Below, one piece after another: positions 55,401-63,806 of a stretch of DNA of 64,000 nucleotides; position 1 is the first letter of the stretch; every line of letters begins with the position of its first letter. This DNA is from Thalassotalea eurytherma (GTDB taxonomy: Bacteria > Pseudomonadota > Gammaproteobacteria > Enterobacterales > Alteromonadaceae). The DNA is taken from assembly GCF_030161415.1 (NCBI RefSeq), contig NZ_BSSU01000002.1, forward strand, positions 1 to 64,000, in the 5' to 3' direction. The position numbers and the translations under genes are program-made. The notes beneath the pieces are model-generated. The model saw only the letters and a program-made list of their open reading frames with translations, did no database searches and had not been told where the DNA came from.

Positions 55401-56891
55401 ATGAAGTTAACTCAGTCTCTTGGTTTTGCCGTTATCAGCGCATTAACATTTGTGCCAGCAACTGCTGGTGCTCAAAATGCAGCGAAAGAGCGTTGGTTTG
55501 AAATAGAAGTTATTTTATTTGCCCAACTTGGCGATAAAAGCGCACTTAAAGAAGACTTTGACGTTAAGTTACCTGAGGTAAAGTTGAACCGTCCTAGAGA
55601 TTTATTAACAAAGCACATCAACCCAAACCTTGAAGCGACTAAGGCATTAATTCCAAGCTGCGGTAATGAATATCCTACGCCTTATGTCAATCAAGCCAGC
55701 ATTTTAGAGACAAGTTTTACGGTTTCAAACGTCGAAACAATCAATAATCGTCCACTTACAAATGATGAAGTTTTCGAGTTTCAACAACGAGATCAAGAAA
55801 TTATTAGTACTGACGAATCAGAGCTAAACTATAGCTCGAGCTTGAGCGGTGAAGGATACGAGAAAGTAGAAAGTATTGATGATCTGTTTGCTCAACCAAC
55901 GCCATCGGCAAACGACATAGTTTCTGATGAAGCCTTTGTTTCTAGTTTAACGATTGAAGAGCAAAACGCATTGCTTGCCCAAGTAAACGAAGCCCAGCGT
56001 TTTTTTGATGAGCAACAATTTAGCTATCAGTTTTCAATTCCTGACGATATTTGCCTGCTGCCAGATGCAGTATTATCCCAATTAAGCCAAGACGTACCTA
56101 ACTTCAATGCTGATTACTTTTCACTTGAAAATATGCCAAGTACCATTATGCGCTACGAAGATATTTACTCGTCACAACCTTACCTTGTTAACGATGCGTC
56201 TTTAGCATTACACGACATTGTATTGCAGTTAAAAAGAAGTAAGAATTTTAGGCCTTTATTACATACTGCGTGGCGTCAACCCGCGATTAATAAGCGTAGT
56301 TCTCGCCCAATGAGATTATTTGCCGGTGAAAACTTAGCATACGCCCATGAAAAAGCAATGCAGGCTTATACGCAAGAAAAAGTCGAACTTATGGCGAGCG
56401 TTGAACAAGAAGCTACGGCTCAATCATTGATTGACGAGTTAACGGCTGATCAATCACCAATCGAAACACCACTTCCGATAGTTGATAAAGCTCACCCATT
56501 TAGTGAGGTTATTGACACCTTACAACAAGGTGATATTTCTCCCCAAGATGCGCTTGCAGAGTTGACTGTTGACGACTCAACGGATCCATTGGCTCAACTC
56601 GTTATGCCTGTTGCACCGGAAGTTGATTGGACCATTGATGGCTTGTTTAATGTTCACCTAAATCACTATTTGTATATTACCGCTGAATTTAGTGTGGCTA
56701 ACAGCTCATTGGCAGCGCATGAAACGGCCCTATTAAGTGATCCAGAACATCAAATAAAAGCCGTGAGATTTTCACAAAATCGTCGGGTGATTTCGAAAGA
56801 AATTCATTATTTTGATCACCCATATATGGGGATGATTGTACAAATTAGGCGCTACAAAGTGCCAACAAAGCCCGTCGACTCAGAAGAATAA
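55401..56891 (+). CDS. csiV: Peptidoglycan-binding protein CsiV
   Basis: 496 residues with an N-terminal signal peptide (MKLTQSLGFAVISALTFVPA, cut near AGAQ). The start of the mature protein, ERWFEIEVILFAQLGD, is typical of CsiV, and the C-terminus ends in HPYMGMIVQIRRYKVP. In Vibrio cholerae CsiV is needed for lytic-transglycosylase-linked daughter-cell separation. Its position directly after mfd matches that of several gammaproteobacteria. The middle is long and acidic, and its length varies between species. Confidence 0.82.
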   Translation: MKLTQSLGFAVISALTFVPATAGAQNAAKERWFEIEVILFAQLGDKSALKEDFDVKLPEVKLNRPRDLLTKHINPNLEATKALIPSCGNEYPTPYVNQASILETSFTVSNVETINNRPLTNDEVFEFQQRDQEIISTDESELNYSSSLSGEGYEKVESIDDLFAQPTPSANDIVSDEAFVSSLTIEEQNALLAQVNEAQRFFDEQQFSYQFSIPDDICLLPDAVLSQLSQDVPNFNADYFSLENMPSTIMRYEDIYSSQPYLVNDASLALHDIVLQLKRSKNFRPLLHTAWRQPAINKRSSRPMRLFAGENLAYAHEKAMQAYTQEKVELMASVEQEATAQSLIDELTADQSPIETPLPIVDKAHPFSEVIDTLQQGDISPQDALAELTVDDSTDPLAQLVMPVAPEVDWTIDGLFNVHLNHYLYITAEFSVANSSLAAHETALLSDPEHQIKAVRFSQNRRVISKEIHYFDHPYMGMIVQIRRYKVPTKPVDSEE

Positions 56892-56906
56892 AGAAAAAGG
56901 TTTAAC

Positions 56907-57197
56907 ATGGATAAAGAAATAGAAATTCAAGCAGCAGTATTCAGACGTTTATTAGCGCATTTAGATAATCGTAAAGATGTACAAAACATTGAACTGATGA
57001 ATCTGGCAGGTTTTTGTCGCAACTGTTTTTCTAAATGGACGGTTGCAGAAGCTGAGAAGCTAGGTGTCGAGGTAGATATTGATACTGCCCGTGAACAGGT
57101 TTACGGCATGCCATACATTGAATGGAAAGAGAAACATCAAACGCCTGCAACGCCTGAGCAGTTAGCAAAGTTCAACGAACTCAACCCGAAAAAATAA
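56907..57197 (+). CDS. DUF1244 protein
   Basis: 96 residues with the DUF1244 pattern: AAVFRRLLAHLDNRKDVQNI, FCRNCFSKW and the ending YGMPYIEWKEKHQ. It has a CxxC that may bind metal. The function is unknown. It follows csiV by 15 nt (AAAGGTTTAAC ribosome binding site) and precedes the DUF1801 gene by 3 nt, so the three genes may form a unit. Confidence 0.85.
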   Translation: MDKEIEIQAAVFRRLLAHLDNRKDVQNIELMNLAGFCRNCFSKWTVAEAEKLGVEVDIDTAREQVYGMPYIEWKEKHQTPATPEQLAKFNELNPKK

Positions 57198-57200
57198 CTC

Positions 57201-57575
57201 GTGCAATATCAAGCAGAAGATCCGCTTCATTACCTTTCTTTGCTTGACGATGATTGGCGCAAAACAACGCTTTTGGCTTTGCGCCAACTTATCCTTGACC
57301 ACCCTGCCCAACTCAAAGAATCGATTAATTATAAAATGTTAGGCTTTGGTGACGACAACACCTTTGTTTTTCATTTGAATGCACAGAAGCATTTCGTTGG
57401 CTTATACATTGGCAATATAGCTAAAATCGAAGAGGCTGAAGATTTACTGGCTGATTTTGATTGTGGCAAAGGCTGTATTCGCATTAAAAAGAAAAACGAC
57501 ATTCTTCCTAACATCGCTAAACTCATTAATTTGGTGATCAACCAGCACCTTCAAGGACAAGATACTGGCTGCTAA
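57201..57575 (+). CDS. DUF1801 protein
   Basis: 124 residues starting at GTG (57201), 3 nt after the previous stop. The alpha-beta pattern includes LRQLILDHPAQLKESINYKMLGFG, VFHLNAQKHFVGLYIGNI and GKGCIRIKKKND, as in DUF1801 (YdhG-like) proteins. The role is unknown, although the fold resembles that of CyaY/YjbR-type proteins. It is probably cytoplasmic. Confidence 0.85.
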   Translation: MQYQAEDPLHYLSLLDDDWRKTTLLALRQLILDHPAQLKESINYKMLGFGDDNTFVFHLNAQKHFVGLYIGNIAKIEEAEDLLADFDCGKGCIRIKKKNDILPNIAKLINLVINQHLQGQDTGC

Positions 57576-57625
57576 TAACATGCATTTTCGCTTACCAGTA
57601 GCAATAAGCTTTCTCGTTTGAAGTG

Positions 57626-57870
57626 CTAGCTAATAACCTTCACCGCTATCGTTAGGATTCTTTTACCAACGCCTTTTAGCCAATAGTAAATAGCAACAAT
57701 CAAGGCAACAACTATGGTCAGTAAGCTAATTACCGTATACGTTCAAGCAAACAACAGGCCTGCTTGATAAACCGTCGTTGCAGATAAGTAAGCAATAGCG
57801 AAACTTGCAGAAAAGAGCGCCCATTCAACGTGAAGAAATACGTTACTTTAAATAAAAATAAGTAATTCAT
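57626..57870 (-). pseudogene. Decayed small membrane-protein gene
   Basis: Read on the minus strand, an ATG at 57870 begins MNYLFLFKVTYFF; the frame then shifts so that HVEWALFSASFAIAYLSATT continues one frame over. A TGA at 57743-57745 interrupts that frame, after which TYTVISLLTIVVALIVAIYYWLKG runs to a TAG at 57626-57628. The joined parts read as a continuous two-segment membrane protein, so one frameshift and one nonsense change seem to have inactivated it. No family was recognised. The rest of the 57576-57928 gap holds no gene. Confidence 0.55.
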
Positions 57871-57928
57871 TGCTGCAGTAGATATAATAGCTTCAGACTA
57901 TTATTTCATTTACATTTGAGAAAACATT

Positions 57929-58282
57929 ATGACTGAAAAGTTATTAGAAAACTTTTTACAGCAGGTTAAACCTGACCAAGCTATTTGGGCACTTTGCGAA
58001 CCAAGTTCAGAAGATTGGGTTGTTTTAGATTCTATCCATTTTGAAGAAACTGACGTAATGCCGGTTTGGTCTAGTCAAGAAAAAGCACAAGCACATTGTG
58101 TTGAAGAATGGCAAAGTTACCAAGCGGCTAAGATCACTGTTAGCCAATGGTTAGAATTTTGGGTTGAAGATTTAAGTCAAGATAATATTGTTATTGGCGT
58201 TGACTGGGCTGATGATAGTGATTGTCTAGAACTTGGCTTAGACGAGTTTTCACAACAACTTGCAGGCATAGAAACGCTTTAA
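57929..58282 (+). CDS. DUF2750-like protein
   Basis: 117 residues, acidic and Trp-rich. The pattern, beginning with AIWALCEPSSEDWVVLDS, then MPVWSSQEKAQAHCVEEW and ending WLEFWVEDLSQDNIVIGVDW, matches the DUF2750 family of small cytoplasmic proteins, whose function is unknown. It stands alone with its own terminator. Confidence 0.8.
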   Translation: MTEKLLENFLQQVKPDQAIWALCEPSSEDWVVLDSIHFEETDVMPVWSSQEKAQAHCVEEWQSYQAAKITVSQWLEFWVEDLSQDNIVIGVDWADDSDCLELGLDEFSQQLAGIETL

Positions 58283-58287
58283 GTGCT

Positions 58288-58320
58288 AGAGGTCAGAATA
58301 ACCGTTATTCTGACCTCTCT
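58288..58320. terminator. Bidirectional terminator between DUF2750 and the Mo-hydroxylase operon
   Basis: AGAGGTCAGAATAAC (58288-58302) and GTTATTCTGACCTCT (58304-58318) are perfect complements, giving at least a 13-bp stem. It lies between two convergent transcription units. Confidence 0.85.
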
Positions 58321-58329
58321 TTAGTTAAC

Positions 58330-60624
58330 TTAGACGCTCAACGTTTTATTGACTGGTAAGTGTCTAATACGAATACCACTTGCGTGAAATATAGCGTTAG
58401 TAATACTCGGTATAATAGGCGGAACACCAGGCTCACCTACCCCACCAGGAGGCTCTTGTGAGTCAACGATATGCACATGCATAGGTGGCGATTGATGCAT
58501 ACGCGTCACTGGCGCATCATGAAAGTTTGATTGTTCAACCCTACCGTCTTTAGTGGTAATTTCTCCCATTAACGTAATTGATAAACCAAAAATCATCGCT
58601 CCTTCCATTTGCGATCTCACACGATCAGGTGTTACGGCCACGCCACAGTCGATTGCAGTGTGCATTTCAAGGACCTTAACTTGTTTATTACTCACTTCGA
58701 CTTTTGTTGCTGCGGCTACGTAAGAGCCAAAACTTCGTAGAAAGCTTATCCCCCAACCTTGATTTTCAGGCAAGGCTTCTTCAACGTTTGCTTTATCACT
58801 AATTAAATTAATCAACGATTTCATGCGTTTGATATCAATCGGGTGTGTTGAATAGTCCATGCCGTAATTGCTGTAGTTGAACCCTTCAGCTTTCACATCA
58901 ACCATGCGATCTTCGCCTAATAAATTTAACCACATTTGCCTTGTTGGCACATTTGCCTTAACGGCTAGCTCATCAACAAACGAGCCTAAAGCAAAACCAT
59001 TATTAATACAGGCTACCGAGCGCACCCAGCCGGTTCTAATATGAGTGGTTACCGTTTGGGTTTCACAGATTAAATTGTTTAATTCAAAGGGTAAATCACC
59101 AAAACCAAGGGATAAGTCATTATCGTTTGGCCTATCTTGTTTATCATTAAACAACCAACCAATTGGCGGATACGTAACACGTTGAAGCCAAAAGTCTGCG
59201 CCTTTTTCTGGCGTAACTTGCGCTTTTAAGTAGTTCGCAGAAATAGAATGATAAAAGCCATGCTGAATGTCGTCTTCTCGGGTCCAAACGACTTTCACTG
59301 GACGTTTGACTTTTTGGGCCAGCTCTACCGCTTCAATAATAAAATCAGACTTAGATTTTCGGCCAAACGCACCACCCATCAACGTAAGGTTTAACGCTAC
59401 ATTTTCTAGCTTTTCCTGCGGCAGACCTAATTCGCCAGCGACTAAAGATTGTGCCCATTGCGGATTTTGCGTACCAGCCCATATAGTGCATTTTGTGTCG
59501 TCACCAGAACCAGTAACAATCGCGGTTGCGCTCGGTGTTTCCATTGGCGTGTGGTTAATGTATGGCACACTATATGTTGCCTCAACCGTTAAGCTTTCAT
59601 CAAATTGATGCTGGTAGACATCACCCTTTTGGCGAACCGATATCCCCTTACTATTTACTTTATCAATAAGCTCTTGTTGATAGGCTTTCGTATTGTGAAC
59701 AGCATTCTCGCCGTCTTGCCATTTGATGTTTAACTTCTTTTTACCTTCATGGGCTGCCCATGTATTGGTGGCAAGAACCGCAACTCCCGAAAGTGGCTGA
59801 ACATTCACTGGATAATTACGCTCTTTAAGTTGAATAACCTCAACCACCCCTTTTACTTTTAATGCTTCACTTGCGTCAAAAGACTCGACTTTACCACCGA
59901 CCACTGGCGGTCGAGCGATACTCGCAATTAACATATCAGGTAATTGGATGTCTTGTGCGTATATGGCTTTGCCTGCAATAATGTCATCCATATTGAACAA
60001 TTTGACTTCTTTGCCAATATATTTAAATTGCTCAGGCGATTTTAACGTTAATTTTTCAGCCTCTGGCGGTGTTAATTGGCTCGCCGCTTTTGCTAGCTCA
60101 CCAAAATTTAACGTTTTACCATTACTTAGGTTTTTCACTTCATGGTTTTGCGCAGTAACTTGCGTTAATGGCACATTCCAAACATTGGCTGCCGCTTGCT
60201 CAAGCATTTGTCGAGCACTGGCACCAATTTGTCTCATTTGAATATATTGGTTACGAATAGACGTTGAACCGGCAGTACCTTGTGCGCCATAACGTTTATC
60301 GGCTTTGCCTTGGACCATGAAAACTTGGGCCCAATCGGCTTCCATTTCATCAGCGATCATTTGTGGTATTGAGGTATGAATACCTTGTCCCATCTCCGCC
60401 CGATGACAAACAATTGATGTTTTACCATTATCATCAATCGCAACAAAAAAGTTTAAAGCATGCTCTGCTTTATCTTTCATGCTTTGCCCACTTGCTAAGG
60501 CTGAAAAGCCAGGCAAGGACAAGCCTAACACTAATGCACCTGAACCTAATCCTAAACCTTGAATAAACCGACGACGGCTGACATTAACAACTTGCAGGTC
60601 ATTAACTTTATTTAATGTAGACAT
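58330..60624 (-). CDS. Molybdenum hydroxylase large subunit (isoquinoline 1-oxidoreductase beta type)
   Basis: 764 residues. A Tat signal (SRRRFIQG, hydrophobic GLGLGSGALVLGLSLPGF) leads export to the periplasm. The Mo-cofactor domains follow, with TGSGDDTK..IWAGTQNPQWAQ, GGAFGRKSKSDF, and the catalytic glutamate in GGVGEPGVPPI near the C-terminus. It resembles IorB and aldehyde dehydrogenases of the xanthine oxidase family without an FAD subunit. The substrate is unknown (an N-heterocycle or aldehyde by family). It works with the iron-sulfur subunit 2 nt upstream. Confidence 0.88.
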   Translation of the reverse strand: MSTLNKVNDLQVVNVSRRRFIQGLGLGSGALVLGLSLPGFSALASGQSMKDKAEHALNFFVAIDDNGKTSIVCHRAEMGQGIHTSIPQMIADEMEADWAQVFMVQGKADKRYGAQGTAGSTSIRNQYIQMRQIGASARQMLEQAAANVWNVPLTQVTAQNHEVKNLSNGKTLNFGELAKAASQLTPPEAEKLTLKSPEQFKYIGKEVKLFNMDDIIAGKAIYAQDIQLPDMLIASIARPPVVGGKVESFDASEALKVKGVVEVIQLKERNYPVNVQPLSGVAVLATNTWAAHEGKKKLNIKWQDGENAVHNTKAYQQELIDKVNSKGISVRQKGDVYQHQFDESLTVEATYSVPYINHTPMETPSATAIVTGSGDDTKCTIWAGTQNPQWAQSLVAGELGLPQEKLENVALNLTLMGGAFGRKSKSDFIIEAVELAQKVKRPVKVVWTREDDIQHGFYHSISANYLKAQVTPEKGADFWLQRVTYPPIGWLFNDKQDRPNDNDLSLGFGDLPFELNNLICETQTVTTHIRTGWVRSVACINNGFALGSFVDELAVKANVPTRQMWLNLLGEDRMVDVKAEGFNYSNYGMDYSTHPIDIKRMKSLINLISDKANVEEALPENQGWGISFLRSFGSYVAAATKVEVSNKQVKVLEMHTAIDCGVAVTPDRVRSQMEGAMIFGLSITLMGEITTKDGRVEQSNFHDAPVTRMHQSPPMHVHIVDSQEPPGGVGEPGVPPIIPSITNAIFHASGIRIRHLPVNKTLSV

Positions 60625-60626
60625 GA

Positions 60627-61094
60627 TTACGACTCCCGACTTTGCTTAAGTTGGGCCGCTTTCTTAATGGCTGACTTTATACGAGGATAGGTGCCGCAAC
60701 GACAAATATTGCCCTGCATTGCGTTATCTATATCATCATCACTTGGATTAGCGTTGTTTGATAGCATGGCGGCAGCATTCATAATTTGTCCAGATTGACA
60801 ATAACCACACTGAGGCACCTTGTATTCACGCCACGCAATTTGCAATACGTGATCATTGTTTTCGTCTAACCCTTCGATCGTTGTTATTTGCTTACCTTGG
60901 GCAAACGAAATCGGTGTAATACAAGATCGCATGGCTTGCCCATCAATATGAACGGTACAGGCACCACATTGACCAGCGCCACAGCCAAACTTAGTGCCAG
61001 TCATTTTTAATTCATCTCTAATGGCGTAAAGCAAAGGCATCTCTTTTTCTACGCTCAGATCTACATCTTGATTATTAATTGTTAGTTTAATCAT
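60627..61094 (-). CDS. Molybdenum hydroxylase 2Fe-2S subunit (isoquinoline 1-oxidoreductase alpha type)
   Basis: 155 residues with two [2Fe-2S] sites. The plant-type ferredoxin part has KFGCGAGQCGACTVHIDG and a further cysteine (SCITP); the C-terminal helical part has CGYCQSGQIM and NICRCGTYPRI. It passes electrons from the molybdenum site of the large subunit. It overlaps the MobA-like gene by 8 nt and precedes the large subunit by 2 nt, so the operon is tightly coupled. Confidence 0.92.
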   Translation of the reverse strand: MIKLTINNQDVDLSVEKEMPLLYAIRDELKMTGTKFGCGAGQCGACTVHIDGQAMRSCITPISFAQGKQITTIEGLDENNDHVLQIAWREYKVPQCGYCQSGQIMNAAAMLSNNANPSDDDIDNAMQGNICRCGTYPRIKSAIKKAAQLKQSRES

Positions 61095-61752
61095 TTATTG
61101 TCGCTCCAATTGGGCGTTTAATATTTAATGTATTTGCGGTTGAATTGGCTTGTTGCCAACGTAAAAAATCTTCTTGTGTGTCTATGTCTATCAACGCTTC
61201 GTCAACATTTATCGTAATAACGTTTTCCATATTTTTCATCACAATTGATTTGGCGCCTTTGTCACCGTTGAGTTGGCACAACGAGTTGAAATAAGCATAA
61301 GGGAAAATAACAGGGGAACAAATTCCGGCACGCGTTTGGCAACAAATTATCTTATTTGGATGAGCTAATGAAGCTGACTTAAGTTGATTAAAATGCGCTG
61401 TTGTTAACGCCACTTGATCAGCTAGGGCAATTAATACATGGCTAACGCTTTTATCAGTGTATTCATCTAGCACATACTTAGTAACTGCTTCGCTAATACT
61501 AACACCGAAACCTAAATGCGCTTGTTCTACATAGCCTACGGCATAATTATCAATATCAATGACCGATAAGATTCGTGTTTTATGATGACCTAAAATAAGT
61601 AATACATCTTCAATGTCACTGTTCGCGACACGCCAAAAGCTCGACTCAACTAACGTCGCGCCATTAACCCTTGCCAGTTGCTTTACCCCTTGAAAGCGCG
61701 AGCTATTGCCGGCGGCAAATACTAAAGCTTTATATCGCACTTTTATACTCAC
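61087..61752 (-). CDS. MobA-like molybdenum cofactor nucleotidyltransferase
   Basis: 221 residues. An N-terminal nucleotidyltransferase motif AAGNSSRF..VKQL, ALADQVAL and GDKGAKSI, ending with DIDTQEDFLRW, match MobA/MocA-like proteins that attach CMP or GMP to molybdopterin. A xanthine-oxidase-type enzyme needs molybdopterin cytosine dinucleotide, so MocA-type activity is likely by context. It overlaps the XdhC gene by 23 nt and the 2Fe-2S subunit by 8 nt. Confidence 0.85.
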   Translation of the reverse strand: MSIKVRYKALVFAAGNSSRFQGVKQLARVNGATLVESSFWRVANSDIEDVLLILGHHKTRILSVIDIDNYAVGYVEQAHLGFGVSISEAVTKYVLDEYTDKSVSHVLIALADQVALTTAHFNQLKSASLAHPNKIICCQTRAGICSPVIFPYAYFNSLCQLNGDKGAKSIVMKNMENVITINVDEALIDIDTQEDFLRWQQANSTANTLNIKRPIGATIND

Positions 61753-62728
61753 TCATGTTAACTACATTACCAGCGACATTGACATCAATTTTACCGTACA
61801 TAAAGGCATGAGCTTGACTCAACATAGATAAGGCAATTGACTCTGGCAGCTCACCGCCGATATCAAAACCTATTGGGTTAAAAAGTGGCACCCGAATTTC
61901 TGACGCGTTAATACCCGCTATTTTCATTAATTTTTCTGTTCGATGCTTTGGCCCTAACAAGCCTGAGTATTGGCAGTTAAGTTGCTGCACCAAGCGAAGC
62001 GCTTGTGCGTCCAACGTTAAGTTGTGCGTCATGATAATTGCAACATCAACTTTTTCTAACGCAGGACTATCAACTAGGGTATTAAAAGGCTCTTTAATAA
62101 TCACGCTAGCTTCTTTAAATAGAGAGGCCCTGGCATAGCTTGGTCTTGGATCTACAACCGTGACATGCCAACTAAGAGATCGCGCCATTTTTACAACCGG
62201 AATAGCGTCTGCGCCAGCACCAAAAACAGCGATGCGGATACGAGGTTTCAATTCAAATTGAAGCTGGTTTTCTTGACATGTTATATCGCCATCACAAAGG
62301 TAATTATTTGGCTGTTTAGTACTGTAATTAATGCAATAAGAAGCTGGATAACCAGCAGATAATTGCTGATATACTTGTTTTAAACTAAGGAAATTATTCG
62401 TTTCATTTATGGGTTGCAGTAGTATTTTCACCATGCCGCCACAGCCAATGCCTAACTGCCAACTGATATCACTGTCGTCTTGCATATCATAAGTGATTCT
62501 TGTGTTTTCACCCGTTGCTAAGCACTCTATCGCATGACGCATAACATCTGATTCAAGACACCCACCGCTAACCAAACCAACATATTGCCCCAAATCATTG
62601 ATCAGCATCATGGCACCTGCTTTTCGATAAGCTGAACCTTGAGTTTCAATAATTGTCGCTAATACCCATTGACACTTATCTTTGTGTTTAAGCCAATGAA
62701 CTAAAAGGCTTTCAATATGGTTGTCCAT
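61730..62728 (-). CDS. XdhC-family molybdenum cofactor maturation protein
   Basis: 332 residues with two XdhC parts: an N-terminal domain with GLVSGGCLESDV and LGIGCGGMVKILLQP, and a C-terminal Rossmann part with VFGAGADAIPVVKMAR and GLLGPKHRTEKLM. XdhC proteins bind and sulfurate the Mo-cofactor and insert it into their partner enzyme. It is the first gene of the operon; its upstream 200 bp are not shared with another gene. Confidence 0.88.
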   Translation of the reverse strand: MDNHIESLLVHWLKHKDKCQWVLATIIETQGSAYRKAGAMMLINDLGQYVGLVSGGCLESDVMRHAIECLATGENTRITYDMQDDSDISWQLGIGCGGMVKILLQPINETNNFLSLKQVYQQLSAGYPASYCINYSTKQPNNYLCDGDITCQENQLQFELKPRIRIAVFGAGADAIPVVKMARSLSWHVTVVDPRPSYARASLFKEASVIIKEPFNTLVDSPALEKVDVAIIMTHNLTLDAQALRLVQQLNCQYSGLLGPKHRTEKLMKIAGINASEIRVPLFNPIGFDIGGELPESIALSMLSQAHAFMYGKIDVNVAGNVVNMSEYKSAI

Positions 62729-62930
62729 TCAACAACTGCACCCTAGCGTTAATAAAACGTTAAACTATTTATTTAAGCTAGCACGAGGATTATAAAGTGC
62801 CAACGATTATCGATGAATATCAAGATTAGAAAGTTGAATAGCGATAACGATAGATTCAAGTCACAAGTATATTAAGTGACCCGCTATGTTGAGTAGAACA
62901 GAAGAAATTGATAATTTTATTTTGACCTAG
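62729..62930. other. Intergenic region upstream of the Mo-hydroxylase operon
   Basis: About 200 bp between the XdhC start and the terminator of the CsrB-like RNA. It must contain the promoter of the operon on the minus strand. No clear operator, repeat or small ORF was found. Confidence 0.4.
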
Positions 62931-63279
62931 AAAAGAAAAAGCGACCCCAGTGCGGGTCGCTTTTTAATTATCTAGCTTGATATATCCGTACATCAATCAT
63001 TAGTCCATGCTTCATCCTGAAGACACTATCCCTAGTTATTCCTAAGCATCCTTTCTTTTCCTTTGCCATCCTCGGCAGCACTTCAACCTTGAAATGCAGA
63101 TACAATTTCTAAGCTATCCTTATCGCCATCCTGGCGCTTATCTTCCTTGTTAACTTATCCTTAAGTTAAGATACATCCTGTGTAACATCCATATTACTAG
63201 TTTCACCCTGAAACTGTCCTTTACTTCCTAGTAAGCTACCTTCCTAGTAACAGGTCTTCCTGACCTTTGCCTTCCTGAC
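62931..63279 (-). ncRNA. csrB: CsrB-type CsrA/RsmA-sequestering small RNA
   Basis: Read on the minus strand, about 350 nt hold at least 15 AGGA motifs, many in the loops of small hairpins: GTC-AGGAA-GAC (about 63250-63265), TTACT-AGGAA-GTAA, TAACTTA-AGGA-TAAGTTA, CGCC-AGGAT-GGCG, CTTC-AGGAT-GAAG. No ORF is evident. AGGA loops are the CsrA/RsmA binding sites of the CsrB/RsmZ RNAs, which titrate the protein. A promoter-like TATTAT (84-89 in 632xx) precedes the likely 5' end near 63279, and a terminator ends it. The ends are estimated to a few bases. Confidence 0.88.
62936..62966 (-). terminator. Terminator of the CsrB-like RNA
   Basis: GCGACCC (62941-62947) pairs with GGGTCGC (62954-62960) around CAGTGC, flanked by AAAAA and TTTTT. 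On the minus strand it reads as a stem followed by TTTTTCTTTTC, where the RNA should end. Confidence 0.9.
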
Positions 63280-63300
63280 GTTGATAATATTACGCCTTTG
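63280..63300 (-). promoter_or_regulatory. Candidate promoter -10 of the CsrB-like RNA
   Basis: On the minus strand GGCGTAATATTATC gives a good -10 (TATTAT at 63284-63289 or TAATAT just before it), with TTCTTT about 17 nt upstream as a weak -35. A weak -35 fits a promoter that needs a response-regulator activator, in line with the upstream GacA-type box. Confidence 0.5.
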
Positions 63301-63447
63301 ACTTTAAAGAAGAAGACACTTAAATAAAAAAACATATAGTCACAAAATGTTCACATATAGCAAAAGCAACATAAAACATTAAAAAAAACAGACACTTAAC
63401 AAGCTAAAATATAATCAACCTTATAAAAATACTATATATCTCGCACG

Positions 63448-63473
63448 CCAATGTGAGACATCTCCTACATTGG
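63448..63473. promoter_or_regulatory. GacA/UvrY-type binding box upstream of the CsrB-like RNA
   Basis: The central 18 bp TGTGAGACATCTCCTACA (63452-63469) match the GacA/UvrY consensus TGTRRGN6CTYACA in both half-sites; outer CCAATGT/ACATTGG arms extend the dyad to 26 bp. It lies about 180 bp upstream of the predicted RNA start, the distance at which UvrY boxes are found before csrB in E. coli. The sequence match is seen; binding is inferred. Confidence 0.72.
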
Positions 63474-63689
63474 TTTTGGGAAAAATAGAAGTCATTACTC
63501 ACGATTTGTGTAGATCATGGTGAAGCGTGTGAATAACTTCACCTAGCGAGAATATTTAACATTAAATTAACAATATTTAGACGGTAGTTATTGATGCAAT
63601 TTAACTTTTAAAGTAAAGCATCTAACAATATGAAGTAGAAACTATAATAGTTTTTGACTATCGACATTGCTAGAGACTTGTGTGGTAAA

Positions 63690-63778
63690 TCTATTCGGGA
63701 ATGAGAATATTCTGATTTTTTGCGAAGGTTCTTGTAACCCTCCCATAAAATCAGAATCGCCTAAATAGAGATTTCCCG
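63690..63778. repeat. Nested inverted repeats before the IS3 stub
   Basis: ATTCTGATTTT (63709-63719) and AAAATCAGAAT (63747-63757) are perfect 11-bp arms; farther out TCTATT (63690) and AATAGA (63764), and CGGGAA (63696) and TTCCCG (63773), are also complementary. This may be the left end region of an IS3-family element or a recombination site. The remaining stretch 63300-63690 holds no gene beyond the promoter and GacA-type box of the RNA. Confidence 0.4.
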
Positions 63779-63806
63779 CTAAAGTAACCTTAACGAAGAA
63801 AACAAC

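Noticed and set aside
63000-63300. ATCCT/TTCCT-rich repeats that might be read as a CRISPR-like array
   Set aside because: The unit spacing is irregular and each motif is the loop of a different short stem, which fits a CsrB RNA, not direct repeats with spacers.
63709-63757. Inverted repeat as an attC site
   Set aside because: The R'/R'' core sites (GTTRRRY/RYYYAAC) are absent, so attC is not supported.
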